Assembly: GCA_023379435.1 (NCBI GenBank)
Contig: JAMCUH010000005.1
Coordinates: forward strand, 1 to 54,361
Reading direction: 5' to 3'
Length of the DNA stretch: 54,361 bases
Source: Thermoplasmatota archaeon
GTDB taxonomy: Archaea; Thermoplasmatota; Thermoplasmata; Thermoplasmatales; Thermoplasmataceae
In this document: in pieces, positions 26,991 to 36,203 of the stretch
Layout: each line of letters begins with the position of its first letter
Numbering within the stretch: position 1 is the first letter of the stretch
The notes under the pieces: generated by a model
Told to the model about the DNA's origin: nothing
Seen by the model: only the letters and a program-made list of their open reading frames with translations
Databases searched by the model: none
Made by a program: the position numbers and the translations under genes

Positions 26991-27482
26991 TCAATCCAGG
27001 GTTTTTTGAGATGAACCATCTTCAGTCTGAACATCCTTCAGGTTATAAGCATGGACTATCAGAAGCCTCATCATCTGACCCAGCTCAACCTGATTTATGT
27101 TAACTGGCACAATCAGTGGGTTGTTCTGTGGTATGATTATACCCCTGCTTAGAAGCCTGGATATGAGTGATCTACGGTCTTCGATGGTTGTCTTCTTATA
27201 ATCCTTTGGAATCCCAACATTGCACCTTTCAAGCTCCTTGAGGAATACGGGTCTTGCCAAAACAGCATGAAGGAGAGCAAGAGCATTCTCCGAAGGCTCC
27301 TCAAGATCGAAGTGTCTGGCAACAGTGCCCACGGACGTATAAATATCTGATCTGGAGGTAGTATCTATGGAATATATTTTTGATGGTTTGATCTCCTTAA
27401 CTTTCAGTATACCCTGGTCAACCATTGAATTCAGGTAGCCTGTAAGTACCAGCCTGTGCATATCAACACCCCTTACCCTCAT
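26991..27482 (-). CDS. Winged-helix-like protein, start uncertain
   Basis: The track ORF (163 residues, ATG 27482) begins in the middle of a probable winged-helix domain: helix HRLVLTGYLNSMVDQGILKV followed by a wing. The same frame stays open upstream to 27578 and encodes DLKTLILEVLSNGENSISGILKG, which reads as the missing first helix of that domain. This stretch has no ATG, GTG or TTG; candidates are CTG at 27548 or ATT at 27578, next to or within the end of purB. So the protein may use a non-standard start coupled to purB translation, or it starts at ATG with a clipped domain. The C-terminal half (KTTIEDRRSLISRLLSRGIIIPQ) looks like a second helical domain. Function probably regulatory (inference). 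Confidence 0.7.
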   Translation of the reverse strand: MRVRGVDMHRLVLTGYLNSMVDQGILKVKEIKPSKIYSIDTTSRSDIYTSVGTVARHFDLEEPSENALALLHAVLARPVFLKELERCNVGIPKDYKKTTIEDRRSLISRLLSRGIIIPQNNPLIVPVNINQVELGQMMRLLIVHAYNLKDVQTEDGSSQKTLD

Positions 27483-27544
27483 ACCCTTTAGAATTCCGGA
27501 GATAGAGTTTTCCCCATTACTTAGAACCTCAAGAATGAGGGTTT

Positions 27545-28969
27545 TCAGATCTTCCCTGGCGCCTGGTTTCGTTTTAATTCACCTATCCTTTCCTGAACCT
27601 TTGTTCTCATCCTTTCCGCCTCTTCAACCGCCACATTACACAAATACGCAGATGAACCTGTGAAACTTTTTGGATCAAGTGCAGTTGATATTTCTTCCGA
27701 ATTAAGATGCAAGTCAACAGCCCGGCCCATAAGAACATCAGAAACATTCTTTCCCGTGTTTTTTGCCTCAATGGAGCAGATTCTGACAAGCTCATGCGCA
27801 TCCTGTCTCGCCATACCTTTGGAAACTAGGAGTTTAACAAGCGATTCCGACATATAGTATCGATCAGCCAGCAGATTTTTTACCATTTGTTCCTTTCTGA
27901 TCTCGAGATTGGACATTATATTATCCATCCTAGAAACTATGAAATCAGTTAGAATGGAGGAGTATGGTATTACAAACCTTTCAAGTGCACTGTTTGTAAG
28001 GTCTCTTTCATGCCAGTAAACGCCCGCCTCATATTCAGGAATGATCAGTGACCTCAAATATCTGGCCAAGCTGCATACGCTTTCTGAATCGATTGGATTC
28101 TGCTTGGATGGCATGGAGCTGGAGCCGACCTGAGACTGTGCCCTGAAGTGCTCAGCCACCTCTGAAATTTCAGGTCTCTGCAGGTTTCGTACCTCAGTGG
28201 CAAGGCGCTCTATGGTCGTCGAAATATTATTCATCACGGAGAGGTACTCAATGTATCTATCGCGACCCACGATCTGCGTGCTTACATAGTCATATCCTAG
28301 GCCAAGCATTTCCATGCATCTCTTCTGTATTGCGGGAGCATCTTTTCCAAGGAAAGCACCGGTACCCACAGGACCCATGAGTTTTCCCACCAGAATTCTT
28401 GGCTGAGTTTCCATAAGCCTTGTGAGATGTCTGGAAATTTCAGTGAGAAATACAGACATCTTCATGCCGAATGTCAGCGGGCTTGCATGCTGTCCATGAG
28501 TTCTACCTATGATAACCGTATTGGAATGTTCCCTTATTATAATTGAGAGAGTTCCCTGAAGAGAAATAAGAGATTCATAAAAATAAGGAAAAAAATCCTT
28601 GAGTTGAAGAGCGGTGGCGGTATCATTGACATCATTGGAGGTGAGACCATAATGAACGTAGGCACCTGCCTTTCCTGCCTTGTCAGATAGTACTTTTACC
28701 ATGGCCATGACATCATGGTTTATCTCATGCTCCACCGCATTCACTTCGTCCATTCTGACAAGATTTTTGTCGATGACATTTTTTAAATCTTTCGGAACAG
28801 ATGGTGGGACAAGGCCAAATTCAGATTCAGCCCTCGCTGCTGCATATTCTACAAGAAGCATCTTCCTCAGGCGTTCTTTCCTGCTGAAGATTGCTTTCAC
28901 CTCACTTCGTCCGTAGCGGTAATCTATTGGTGAAACAAGGAAATTCTCCAAAAGCCTTTCATCGGTCAT
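27545..28969 (-). CDS. purB: Adenylosuccinate lyase
   Basis: Catalyses fumarate release from SAICAR and adenylosuccinate in purine synthesis. 474 residues of the fumarase/aspartase superfamily: signature GSSSMPSKQNPIDSE (about 290-304, with the catalytic Ser loop), GRTHGQHASPLTFG (about 153-166, catalytic His), and the N-terminal SPIDYRYGR. First gene of a probable unit with the winged-helix and radical-SAM genes. purC is elsewhere in the window (43.9 kb), so purine genes are scattered. Confidence 0.97.
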   Translation of the reverse strand: MTDERLLENFLVSPIDYRYGRSEVKAIFSRKERLRKMLLVEYAAARAESEFGLVPPSVPKDLKNVIDKNLVRMDEVNAVEHEINHDVMAMVKVLSDKAGKAGAYVHYGLTSNDVNDTATALQLKDFFPYFYESLISLQGTLSIIIREHSNTVIIGRTHGQHASPLTFGMKMSVFLTEISRHLTRLMETQPRILVGKLMGPVGTGAFLGKDAPAIQKRCMEMLGLGYDYVSTQIVGRDRYIEYLSVMNNISTTIERLATEVRNLQRPEISEVAEHFRAQSQVGSSSMPSKQNPIDSESVCSLARYLRSLIIPEYEAGVYWHERDLTNSALERFVIPYSSILTDFIVSRMDNIMSNLEIRKEQMVKNLLADRYYMSESLVKLLVSKGMARQDAHELVRICSIEAKNTGKNVSDVLMGRAVDLHLNSEEISTALDPKSFTGSSAYLCNVAVEEAERMRTKVQERIGELKRNQAPGKI

Positions 28970-29313
28970 ATTTTGCCTCTTGACAAATTGAACATGGGGG
29001 AAAATTGAAACCTTATTTTATTTTATGGTAATTTGGTGAAAGTGCGTTGAAAAATACCTTTGAATATTTCAAGTGTTGATGAAAAAAATCATCCAATACG
29101 CACATTGAAATTATCAGTTCTGGATCATGTATTAAAAATAAGTCACTGTATTTGGCCATCATTTAACAGCACAATAAAACTAAATCTTCTGAAATAAGAC
29201 TGGCTTTCCAGGTAAATTTATCAAATCCTGCACAAAATATGCTTTAAATGAATACAACGTAGAATAAGTGTCATTAAGAAAAAAAGTCCAAATACTCTAG
29301 AAATTCACAATTA
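28970..29313. other. Intergenic stretch between purB and the repeat protein
   Basis: About 344 AT-rich bases without an ORF or RNA gene that I recognise. The left end should hold the purB promoter (minus strand AAAATAAGG about 45 bases before the ATG); the right end lies after the repeat-protein stop. Confidence 0.4.
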
Positions 29314-31437
29314 TTATCTTCTTCCCTTGGTATAAACAGCAAAGAGTACAATAAGACCTACAGCACCAATTCCTATCAGGATATAGAGTATTACGCCACT
29401 TATTGGCACAGTTACTGGCTTATGAGGAGACACTTTGGTTATGTGCTGAACTGGAGCATATTTCACGTTCACTACCATCGAGGATCCATGGACAGTGAAA
29501 GTGCCAGATGGTGTGGTGGTATTGTATGAAGCAGTGTTAAAGACGGTATATGAGTATGTTCCGTTTGTGAATTGAAGGGTTAGATTCTGATTTGTCATGT
29601 TATAATAGGAGCCATCCACAAGTATTTCCCACCTTTCAGTTGTGCCATTTGTAACAGGCAGGCCAGATTCGTGTATAGTAACGGTGTAATAGACCCTGAC
29701 GAACGAAACTGATTCATTCACCACATTTCCATTGACAGTAAAAATTCCAGAGGAAACTACGGGTGTTGATGTCTTGTTTTCAGACTGAACATTATATGAG
29801 TAAGTACCATTCACGAGTGATATTGAAAGAGTTGTGGCAGTTCCATTGATCGAATAAGCAGCTCCTGTTGAGCTCGTTATGTTTATGAACCACTGGTCAC
29901 CAAATGGCAGACCAGATGATGCGAAACTGACAGGATATTTGTAAATTGTAAATGACACGGTTATCAGAACAGATGATCCATTCACAAGAATAATTCCTTT
30001 AGATGGTGTTGGAATATAATGATCTACTGTATACACAGTGAATTCATATGTTCCGTTGGGTAATGAGAAACCTATATTACTGGAAGATGAGGAGTTGTAA
30101 TAAGCTGATGAAATAAATAGGGCAGAAACGGACCATTCAGTTCCAGCGGGTAATAAACTAAGTGGAAGATTTGTCTCATTGAATGATACAGAATAATACG
30201 AATCAACAAAAGAAATGGTAAGATTTGAAAAATTCGTTCCATTAACGTAGATTACACCAATATTATTCTGAGGATGGAACCCAACGTCGTTTATAACTCG
30301 ATATTCATAAGTTCCGTTTGGAACGAAGAAACTTATGCTACCATTACCAGAGCTAACAGTACTAATATCATATGAATTTCTAAGTGCTATTGACCATTTC
30401 ATACCGGATGGAAGACCAGATTCTGATACGTTAACATAATGATATTGTGACTCAAATGATATGTTTTGAACAACAACATTAGAATCAACCGTGAGGACAC
30501 CATTGTCTGGATTTGCGAAATACTGGCCATCAATTTCTACAGAATAGAATGTTTCTGAGCCGTAAACTGGAATTATAAGATCTCTATACGATGTTGAATA
30601 AGTAGTTCCGGATGAGCCCTTGCTTTGATTGGTCAGTATAACGGACCATGTCGTATTGTACGGCAACCCTTTCTCCTCAAAAACGATGTAACCGGATGTG
30701 GATGAAGATGCAGGTATCGAATTTGTAAAGTTTTCATAGACTGTCTGGGAAGAGGTCAGGTCAACGGTCCCACTCTCATTTGTTGTTGAAAAATCTGTTA
30801 TGTCACCGAGGTTATATGAGTAGGTTCCAGCAGGAAGCACAAATGAAACTGTTGAGTTCTGGGAATACTGTGTGAGGGAAAAACCCGTCGAGTTACTGAC
30901 CCTAACGTACCACTCCGTATTGACAGATCCAGAGGATGGCAGATTCTTCTCCTTGAAAAGCAGTGTGTAATAGTCAAAATTAAATGTTATAAGGCTGAGA
31001 TAGTTCTTTCCTATCATATTAATTATTCCTGATTCAGGAACTACTCTGTATCCGTAAAGGGTGAAATTCTGGACGTAGTATCTATAAGTTCCATTTGGTA
31101 CCCAGAATGATATGGTAGTATTGGAGGAATACTCAACCATGGAACTGCCCGTAGCATTATTGATTACCTTAACACTCCATTCAGTCCCGTATGTTCCCAA
31201 CAGTGAATGCAACGGGAGACCATTTTCCTCAAACACCATTTGGTAAAGTGCCTCATTCCCCACAACAGATGATCCCTGACCTGCACTGGTAAGGGTATTA
31301 CCAACATGATTCATCATCTGGAGGGGACCATTTGAGGTGGAATAATATGAAAATACCATTGAAAAAATAGCAACAAATGCAAATACTATTAGAATCGTGA
31401 TCTTAAATTTCCTCTTAATGCTAAAGCGCTGTCTCAT
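29314..31437 (-). CDS. Cell-surface protein with seven beta-sandwich repeats
   Basis: 707-residue surface protein. N-terminal membrane segment (about 11-31), then seven imperfect repeats of about 75-90 residues, and a C-terminal membrane anchor (ISGVILYILIGIGAVGLIVLFAVY) with a short basic tail. Each repeat runs: aromatic strand (YYTVTIHESGLP), a GTEWSV-like Trp strand, a polar loop, PNGTYxYxV, and a closing VNGS...VSF strand. The extracellular part is full of N-x-S/T sites, so heavy N-glycosylation is likely. Similar ESGLP/NGTY repeats occur in many secreted Thermoplasmata proteins. Probable role: surface layer, adhesion or envelope stabilisation in a wall-less cell (inference). A TATA-like TTTAAGTATAT lies upstream of the ATG. 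Confidence 0.88.
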   Translation of the reverse strand: MRQRFSIKRKFKITILIVFAFVAIFSMVFSYYSTSNGPLQMMNHVGNTLTSAGQGSSVVGNEALYQMVFEENGLPLHSLLGTYGTEWSVKVINNATGSSMVEYSSNTTISFWVPNGTYRYYVQNFTLYGYRVVPESGIINMIGKNYLSLITFNFDYYTLLFKEKNLPSSGSVNTEWYVRVSNSTGFSLTQYSQNSTVSFVLPAGTYSYNLGDITDFSTTNESGTVDLTSSQTVYENFTNSIPASSSTSGYIVFEEKGLPYNTTWSVILTNQSKGSSGTTYSTSYRDLIIPVYGSETFYSVEIDGQYFANPDNGVLTVDSNVVVQNISFESQYHYVNVSESGLPSGMKWSIALRNSYDISTVSSGNGSISFFVPNGTYEYRVINDVGFHPQNNIGVIYVNGTNFSNLTISFVDSYYSVSFNETNLPLSLLPAGTEWSVSALFISSAYYNSSSSSNIGFSLPNGTYEFTVYTVDHYIPTPSKGIILVNGSSVLITVSFTIYKYPVSFASSGLPFGDQWFINITSSTGAAYSINGTATTLSISLVNGTYSYNVQSENKTSTPVVSSGIFTVNGNVVNESVSFVRVYYTVTIHESGLPVTNGTTERWEILVDGSYYNMTNQNLTLQFTNGTYSYTVFNTASYNTTTPSGTFTVHGSSMVVNVKYAPVQHITKVSPHKPVTVPISGVILYILIGIGAVGLIVLFAVYTKGRR

Positions 31438-31900
31438 CTGGAACTATAGAGGATAAGCATGCTGATATACTTAAACTTTTTTAATTTGTCTGACAATATT
31501 GGGAGTTTTGTTCAATCATCCTTTCTTACTGTAACTTGCCTGCCAGCAATTTTCCCTTTTTACAGTAAGTTTTAATTTGTCTTTGGCGAATCACGAGGAA
31601 ATACTTTTAACAAAGGGAAAAATGCATAGTTATTCAAAGGCTTTGCTTATCCCGGCATTAGCTGTGAGATTTAGTCATGCATATTATCTATCCATGATTA
31701 CCACGAAATTTATCTAATTTCCATTCTTTCTTATTTTTCAGCAGATTGATTTTATGCTAACTCTCTTATCGCTTTTGATTTGAATTTTGCTTCTAAGAAA
31801 CACGATATACGATCAGTTCGATAATGCCTATTCATATTGCATATTTTCAAGAAATAATATGACTTATATAGATATTCAAAATTAAAAGAGTGAGGTTTAT
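31438..31900. other. Divergent promoter region with an inverted repeat
   Basis: 463 AT-rich bases between the surface protein and the acyl-CoA synthetase. It holds the surface-protein promoter (minus strand TTTAAGTATAT near 31465-31475), the synthetase promoter (TTATATAG near 31864), and a perfect 10-bp inverted repeat described separately. No ORF accepted. Confidence 0.5.
31525..31569. repeat. Perfect 10-bp inverted repeat, 25-base spacer
   Basis: CTTACTGTAA (31525-31534) and TTACAGTAAG (31560-31569) are exact reverse complements. It could form a hairpin in RNA, be the ends of a tiny decayed element, or be two operator half-sites. Confidence 0.5.
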
Positions 31901-33583
31901 ATGCGTCGTAATGTTTTTATTGGCATGAAACAAAATGGGAGAGGACTGGAACTGACACTGGGGAACTTCCTGAGGTCTGCTGTTTCTAGGAATCCAGAAC
32001 AGAAGATATATTACCAGGACAAGGAAATATTTACCTATGCACAATTCTACAGGAGAGTTGTAAACCTGGCAAATGCCCTTGTGAAACTTGGATTGAAAAA
32101 GGGTGATAGGGTAGCCGTCATAGACTGGGATACAAACAGGTACGTTGAATGCTACTATGCCATTCCAATTGCAGGTGGAGCGATACACACTGTCAACATC
32201 AGATATTCACCTGAACTAATATACTATACTATTTCGCATGCAGAGGACTCGTTTATAGTTATTAGAGACGAATTTGTACCTCTCATAGAAAAAAACAAGG
32301 AGCTCTTTTCGTTCATAAAGGGGTGGATAATTTACTCGGAATCCGGGAAGATAGGATCATCCCTTGAACCAAAATACAATTACGACGACCTTGTGAAAGA
32401 TGAACCTTCGGCGAAGGAGAAAGGGAAAGATGTTGACATCTATGATTCGGCTGAAACCTCTCTCCCTTCAACTTCTGAGGATGACATTGCAACAATATTC
32501 TACACGTCAGGTACCACTGGTCTTCCAAAGGGGGTGACATTCACTCACAGGAACCTTGTACTGCATGCCGTTTCACTAATGTCCACATTAAACGAACCTC
32601 CAATGAGTATTTCGTCAAAGGATGTAGTTATGCCCATTGTTCCGCTTTTTCATGTTCATCAGTGGGGCTTTCCGCATTGGGTTTTGAGCAAAGGTCTGCC
32701 GTATGTTTTGCCTGGAAGATATAATTATGCTCTGATTCTTAAACTAATAGAGAAACTTCATGTAACAGTAACAGCAATGGTTCCCACAATACTGCAGTTG
32801 ATCCTGATGGAGCCCGGGTCAGAGGGAATTCTAAGAAATTCTCATTTAAGAATCATCATCGGCGGCTCGGCACTTACGGAGGGTCTCACCAAGAGAGCAG
32901 AAGCGCTTGGCCTCACTGTTGTCGGCGCATACGGAATGTCTGAAACAGCTCCTGCATTAACGGTCTCATACATTAGTAAAGAGATAGAGCATTTGTCACC
33001 TGAAGAGATAAAACGTGAAATTACATCTGCCGGTTTTCCAGTGGTACTAACACAGGTAAAGATAGTAGACAGCGAAATGAATGACCTCCCCAGAGATGGA
33101 AAGAGCATAGGTGAAGTTGTTGCAAGGGCTCCCTGGCTCACCTCCGGTTATTGGAAAATGGCGGAGGAAACAGAAAAACTTTGGAGAGGGGGATGGCTTC
33201 ATACAGGGGACCTCGGAACAATGGACAGGTATGGCTTCCTTAGGATTGTTGACAGGGAGAAGGATGTTGTGAAAAGCGGAGGTGAATTTGTCCCTACAAT
33301 CATTCTAGAAGACATAATCAGTGCAGTCCCTGGTATCATGGAAGTTGCTGTTGTAGGTAAGCCTGATCAGAAATGGGATGAAGTCCCGGTGGCATTTTAC
33401 ACCTCAAAGGAAGAGTTAAAAGAAGATTACCTTAACAGAGAAATGGATAAATTCGTTGAAACCGGAAGAATAGCAAAGTTCTGGAAGCCCGTTTCATTCA
33501 TTAGGGTTGACAGTTTCGAAAGAACAAGTACAGGAAAAATTGATAAAAAGCCTTTGAAGGAAAGGGTAAGAGGAGGCTCATAG
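31901..33583 (+). CDS. AMP-forming acyl-CoA synthetase
   Basis: 560 residues of the ANL (AMP-binding) superfamily, activating a carboxylic acid to its acyl-CoA with ATP. P-loop-like YTSGTTGLPKGVTFTHRN (about 202-219), GAYGMSETAP (about 345-354), LHTGDLGTMDRYGFLRIVDR (about 434-453), KSGGEFV and the final catalytic-Lys motif RTSTGKIDKK. Closest in look to medium/long-chain fatty-acyl-CoA ligases. A GAGGT sequence precedes the ATG and a TATATAG box lies about 35 bases upstream. No other beta-oxidation gene is in the window, so the acid is not known. Confidence 0.93.
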   Translation: MRRNVFIGMKQNGRGLELTLGNFLRSAVSRNPEQKIYYQDKEIFTYAQFYRRVVNLANALVKLGLKKGDRVAVIDWDTNRYVECYYAIPIAGGAIHTVNIRYSPELIYYTISHAEDSFIVIRDEFVPLIEKNKELFSFIKGWIIYSESGKIGSSLEPKYNYDDLVKDEPSAKEKGKDVDIYDSAETSLPSTSEDDIATIFYTSGTTGLPKGVTFTHRNLVLHAVSLMSTLNEPPMSISSKDVVMPIVPLFHVHQWGFPHWVLSKGLPYVLPGRYNYALILKLIEKLHVTVTAMVPTILQLILMEPGSEGILRNSHLRIIIGGSALTEGLTKRAEALGLTVVGAYGMSETAPALTVSYISKEIEHLSPEEIKREITSAGFPVVLTQVKIVDSEMNDLPRDGKSIGEVVARAPWLTSGYWKMAEETEKLWRGGWLHTGDLGTMDRYGFLRIVDREKDVVKSGGEFVPTIILEDIISAVPGIMEVAVVGKPDQKWDEVPVAFYTSKEELKEDYLNREMDKFVETGRIAKFWKPVSFIRVDSFERTSTGKIDKKPLKERVRGGS

Positions 33584-33654
33584 GGAGGAAAATTTATACC
33601 ACAATATAGTTATGTGTGAATGCTATATTAGTATTTGAGATCGGTGGAACCTAG

Positions 33655-34890
33655 ATGAACATATACCTCCTTGTATTCGTACTTGCAGCTGCATTTTCTG
33701 TCGTGTCAACTATTTTCTATCTGGTTAATTCTCTTAGGTCATTTTTCTTTAGGGATGAAACGATCAACAACGACTTTACAAAAGAAGATGTGACCATAGT
33801 CGTTCCTGTTTATAAGGAAAAAGAATCTGTATTCAGGGAAGTTCTTCAGGCCATTTCCCTGCAGGGCACCAGTTTCATAGTGGTTGGTGATGGAAATGAT
33901 CAGCCTTACAGGGCCATTACTGAAGAGTACGGAGGTAGATTCATTCTAAACGAGGTAAGAGGAGGAAAGAGAAAGTGTCTGGCAATTGCAATGAAAAGTG
34001 TATTCTCTCCTCTCGTGATGTTCGTGGACAGCGATACCATAATTCCACCTGATGCGACTGAAAAGCTTGTATCAAAATTCAAGAGCGATGTCGGTGGTGT
34101 AGGAGCAAACCTTTCTCTTGTGATAGATGACTCACCAATTTCTTATGGGGCAGAATTTGTTGAACGATCTCGTGAAGTTGTTTTCAAGGCCATGTCAAAA
34201 AGCGGAAATGTTATGATTCTTGATGGAGGCTGCGCCGTATACAGAACTTCCATTGTTAAACCATTCATTCTTTCGGACGAGTTCATAAACCATACTGTCT
34301 TTGGAAGAAAGAGCCTTACGGGCGATGACAGGCAGCTCACGAGTCATGTGATAAAAAGCAATTTCAGGGCTGTTAAAAATTACGATGTTAGGGTAAGGAC
34401 CTATGCCCAGTCAACATACAAGTCATACATAAGACAGCAGGTCAGATGGTCAAGGGCAGGATGGTATTATTTCTTCCACGATCTAAAGTCAGGGACAGCA
34501 TCCAAGGCAGGGTCTTTCTATACATTTGAGCTCATTTATATGTACATGCTACCAATAGTGTTTCTATCGCTTGGTCTTGCACAGTTTTTCATTTACACAC
34601 ATATATTCTTCCGTATACTCCTTTTCCATCCACATTCCATCGAGGTTTCCTTCATGTTATTCATTGCATTCTTCACACACAACATTAAGCATGGGCTAAT
34701 TAGGGTTGTTTCCACCTTCCTTAACATAGGTGGTATTTCCGTCTTTGGAGTGGCTGTTTCCAGGAATGTTCAGATCAAGAAAAAACTGAAAGTTTTCGCA
34801 TACGGTGCAGTATCGCTCTTCATAATGTTCATTACATTTTTCTACGGCCTTTTCACCATATGGAAACAGTCAGACTGGATAACAAGGTGA
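33655..34890 (+). CDS. Membrane-bound processive glycosyltransferase (GT2)
   Basis: 411 residues with an N-terminal membrane helix (about 3-25), a cytoplasmic GT-A domain and about four C-terminal membrane helices. GT2 motifs: VVPVYKEKES (UDP-sugar), VDSDT (Asp125/Asp127, metal), TGDDRQL (acceptor Asp) and QQVRW, the QxxRW-type signature of processive synthases such as hyaluronan or cellulose synthase. It probably polymerises and exports a surface polysaccharide. A GGTGG ribosome-binding site lies about 10 bases before the ATG and a TATA-like AATTTATACC about 60 bases upstream. Confidence 0.9.
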   Translation: MNIYLLVFVLAAAFSVVSTIFYLVNSLRSFFFRDETINNDFTKEDVTIVVPVYKEKESVFREVLQAISLQGTSFIVVGDGNDQPYRAITEEYGGRFILNEVRGGKRKCLAIAMKSVFSPLVMFVDSDTIIPPDATEKLVSKFKSDVGGVGANLSLVIDDSPISYGAEFVERSREVVFKAMSKSGNVMILDGGCAVYRTSIVKPFILSDEFINHTVFGRKSLTGDDRQLTSHVIKSNFRAVKNYDVRVRTYAQSTYKSYIRQQVRWSRAGWYYFFHDLKSGTASKAGSFYTFELIYMYMLPIVFLSLGLAQFFIYTHIFFRILLFHPHSIEVSFMLFIAFFTHNIKHGLIRVVSTFLNIGGISVFGVAVSRNVQIKKKLKVFAYGAVSLFIMFITFFYGLFTIWKQSDWITR

Positions 34891-35008
34891 TTTATCCTCT
34901 TCAATGAATGCGGGATCCATGCAGTGTTGAATCCCACTCACTTGAAAGGGAAGATATTCACATTATCATTGAAACAAAAATCGTAACAGCAAAAATAATA
35001 ATCTTTTC

Positions 35009-36100
35009 ATGATTCCTTTTGAGGATACAATGATTGAAAATCCAGATTCAGAACAGGAGTCGTCTCCGTGGGAGGGCACTTCAGAAGCTGAAATAGAGGC
35101 TTTTGCTTCAAGGACTTCTAATCTCATAAAGGTCTTTGGCTTGGGGGGAGCAGGCTCCAATACAATCACTAGATTGTACAGGGAAAAGTTGAACGGTGTC
35201 GAATTGATTGCATGCAATACTGATGCCAATCATCTTTTGAGAATGAGGGCTCATAATAAAATACTTCTTGGAGAGACCCTAACGTCGGGGCAGGGGGCCG
35301 GAGGTGACCCGAAAATAGGAGAGGAGGCCGCCAGGGAGAGCGAGCATCAGATAAGAGAGCTCATGAGGGATGCGGAGATTGTCTTCGTTACGGCAGGACT
35401 TGGTGGCGGAACCGGGACCGGCTCGATACATTATGTTGCAAAGATGGCAAAGGAAGCAGGCATATTGACAATTGCTGTTGTCACAATGCCATTCGCATCT
35501 GAAGGGCTGGACAGATTACGAAAGGCCAAGCGCGGTCTGGCTCAGCTTGCACCTGAATGCGACTGCGTCATACTTATAAAGAATGACAAGCTTCTCGAAC
35601 TTGAATCAGACCTCCCGTTGGAAAGGGCGTTCAGATTTGCAGATGAAGTGATCGTTAAGGGGGTAAGGGCAATCACAGAAGTGATAGGATCAACTGGGCT
35701 GATCAATCTGGATCTAAATGACCTCAGGGAGATCATGAAGAATTCCGGTGGCGCCCTTATGGGTATAGGAATATCATCTGGTTCTGTGGATAGCAGGGTG
35801 AAGGAAGCAGTGACACAGGCATTGAAGTCACCATTCCTTGATGTTGACCTTTCAAGGGCCACAGGCGTTCTTGTCAACGTTTCAGGCGGCGATGACATTC
35901 AGCTTGACGAGACAAATTCTGCCACGGATGAGGTAAGACGGCTTGTAAGTGATAGGGCAAAGATTATCCTGGGTGCTGGCATTGATGAAAGACTCAAAGG
36001 GAACATACAGGTTGTTGTCATCGCCACGGGCCTCTTTTCCATAAAAGACCTGACGGAAGGTGCAGAAAACGATGAAAGCGGCCTGGATTATATCTCTTAG
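35009..36100 (+). CDS. ftsZ: Cell division GTPase FtsZ
   Basis: Tubulin-like GTPase forming the division ring. 363 residues: a 40-residue acidic N-terminal extension, GLGGAGSNT (44-52), the T3/T4 GTP loops with the signature GGGTGTG (132-138), the T7-type loop NLDLNDLREIM, and a short C-terminal tail ending GLDYIS. In-frame ATG at codon 8 (35030) is an alternative start. Stands alone between a glycosyltransferase and transketolase. Confidence 0.97.
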   Translation: MIPFEDTMIENPDSEQESSPWEGTSEAEIEAFASRTSNLIKVFGLGGAGSNTITRLYREKLNGVELIACNTDANHLLRMRAHNKILLGETLTSGQGAGGDPKIGEEAARESEHQIRELMRDAEIVFVTAGLGGGTGTGSIHYVAKMAKEAGILTIAVVTMPFASEGLDRLRKAKRGLAQLAPECDCVILIKNDKLLELESDLPLERAFRFADEVIVKGVRAITEVIGSTGLINLDLNDLREIMKNSGGALMGIGISSGSVDSRVKEAVTQALKSPFLDVDLSRATGVLVNVSGGDDIQLDETNSATDEVRRLVSDRAKIILGAGIDERLKGNIQVVVIATGLFSIKDLTEGAENDESGLDYIS

Positions 36101-36203
36101 TTTAGGGCGCTAAAGAATATTTTTAATACTGTTTTCCATACGGAAACCATGGTTCTGTGCATCCGTAAAGGGAAAAAAATTTCCAAGGGGTGCTTGCATT
36201 AGG

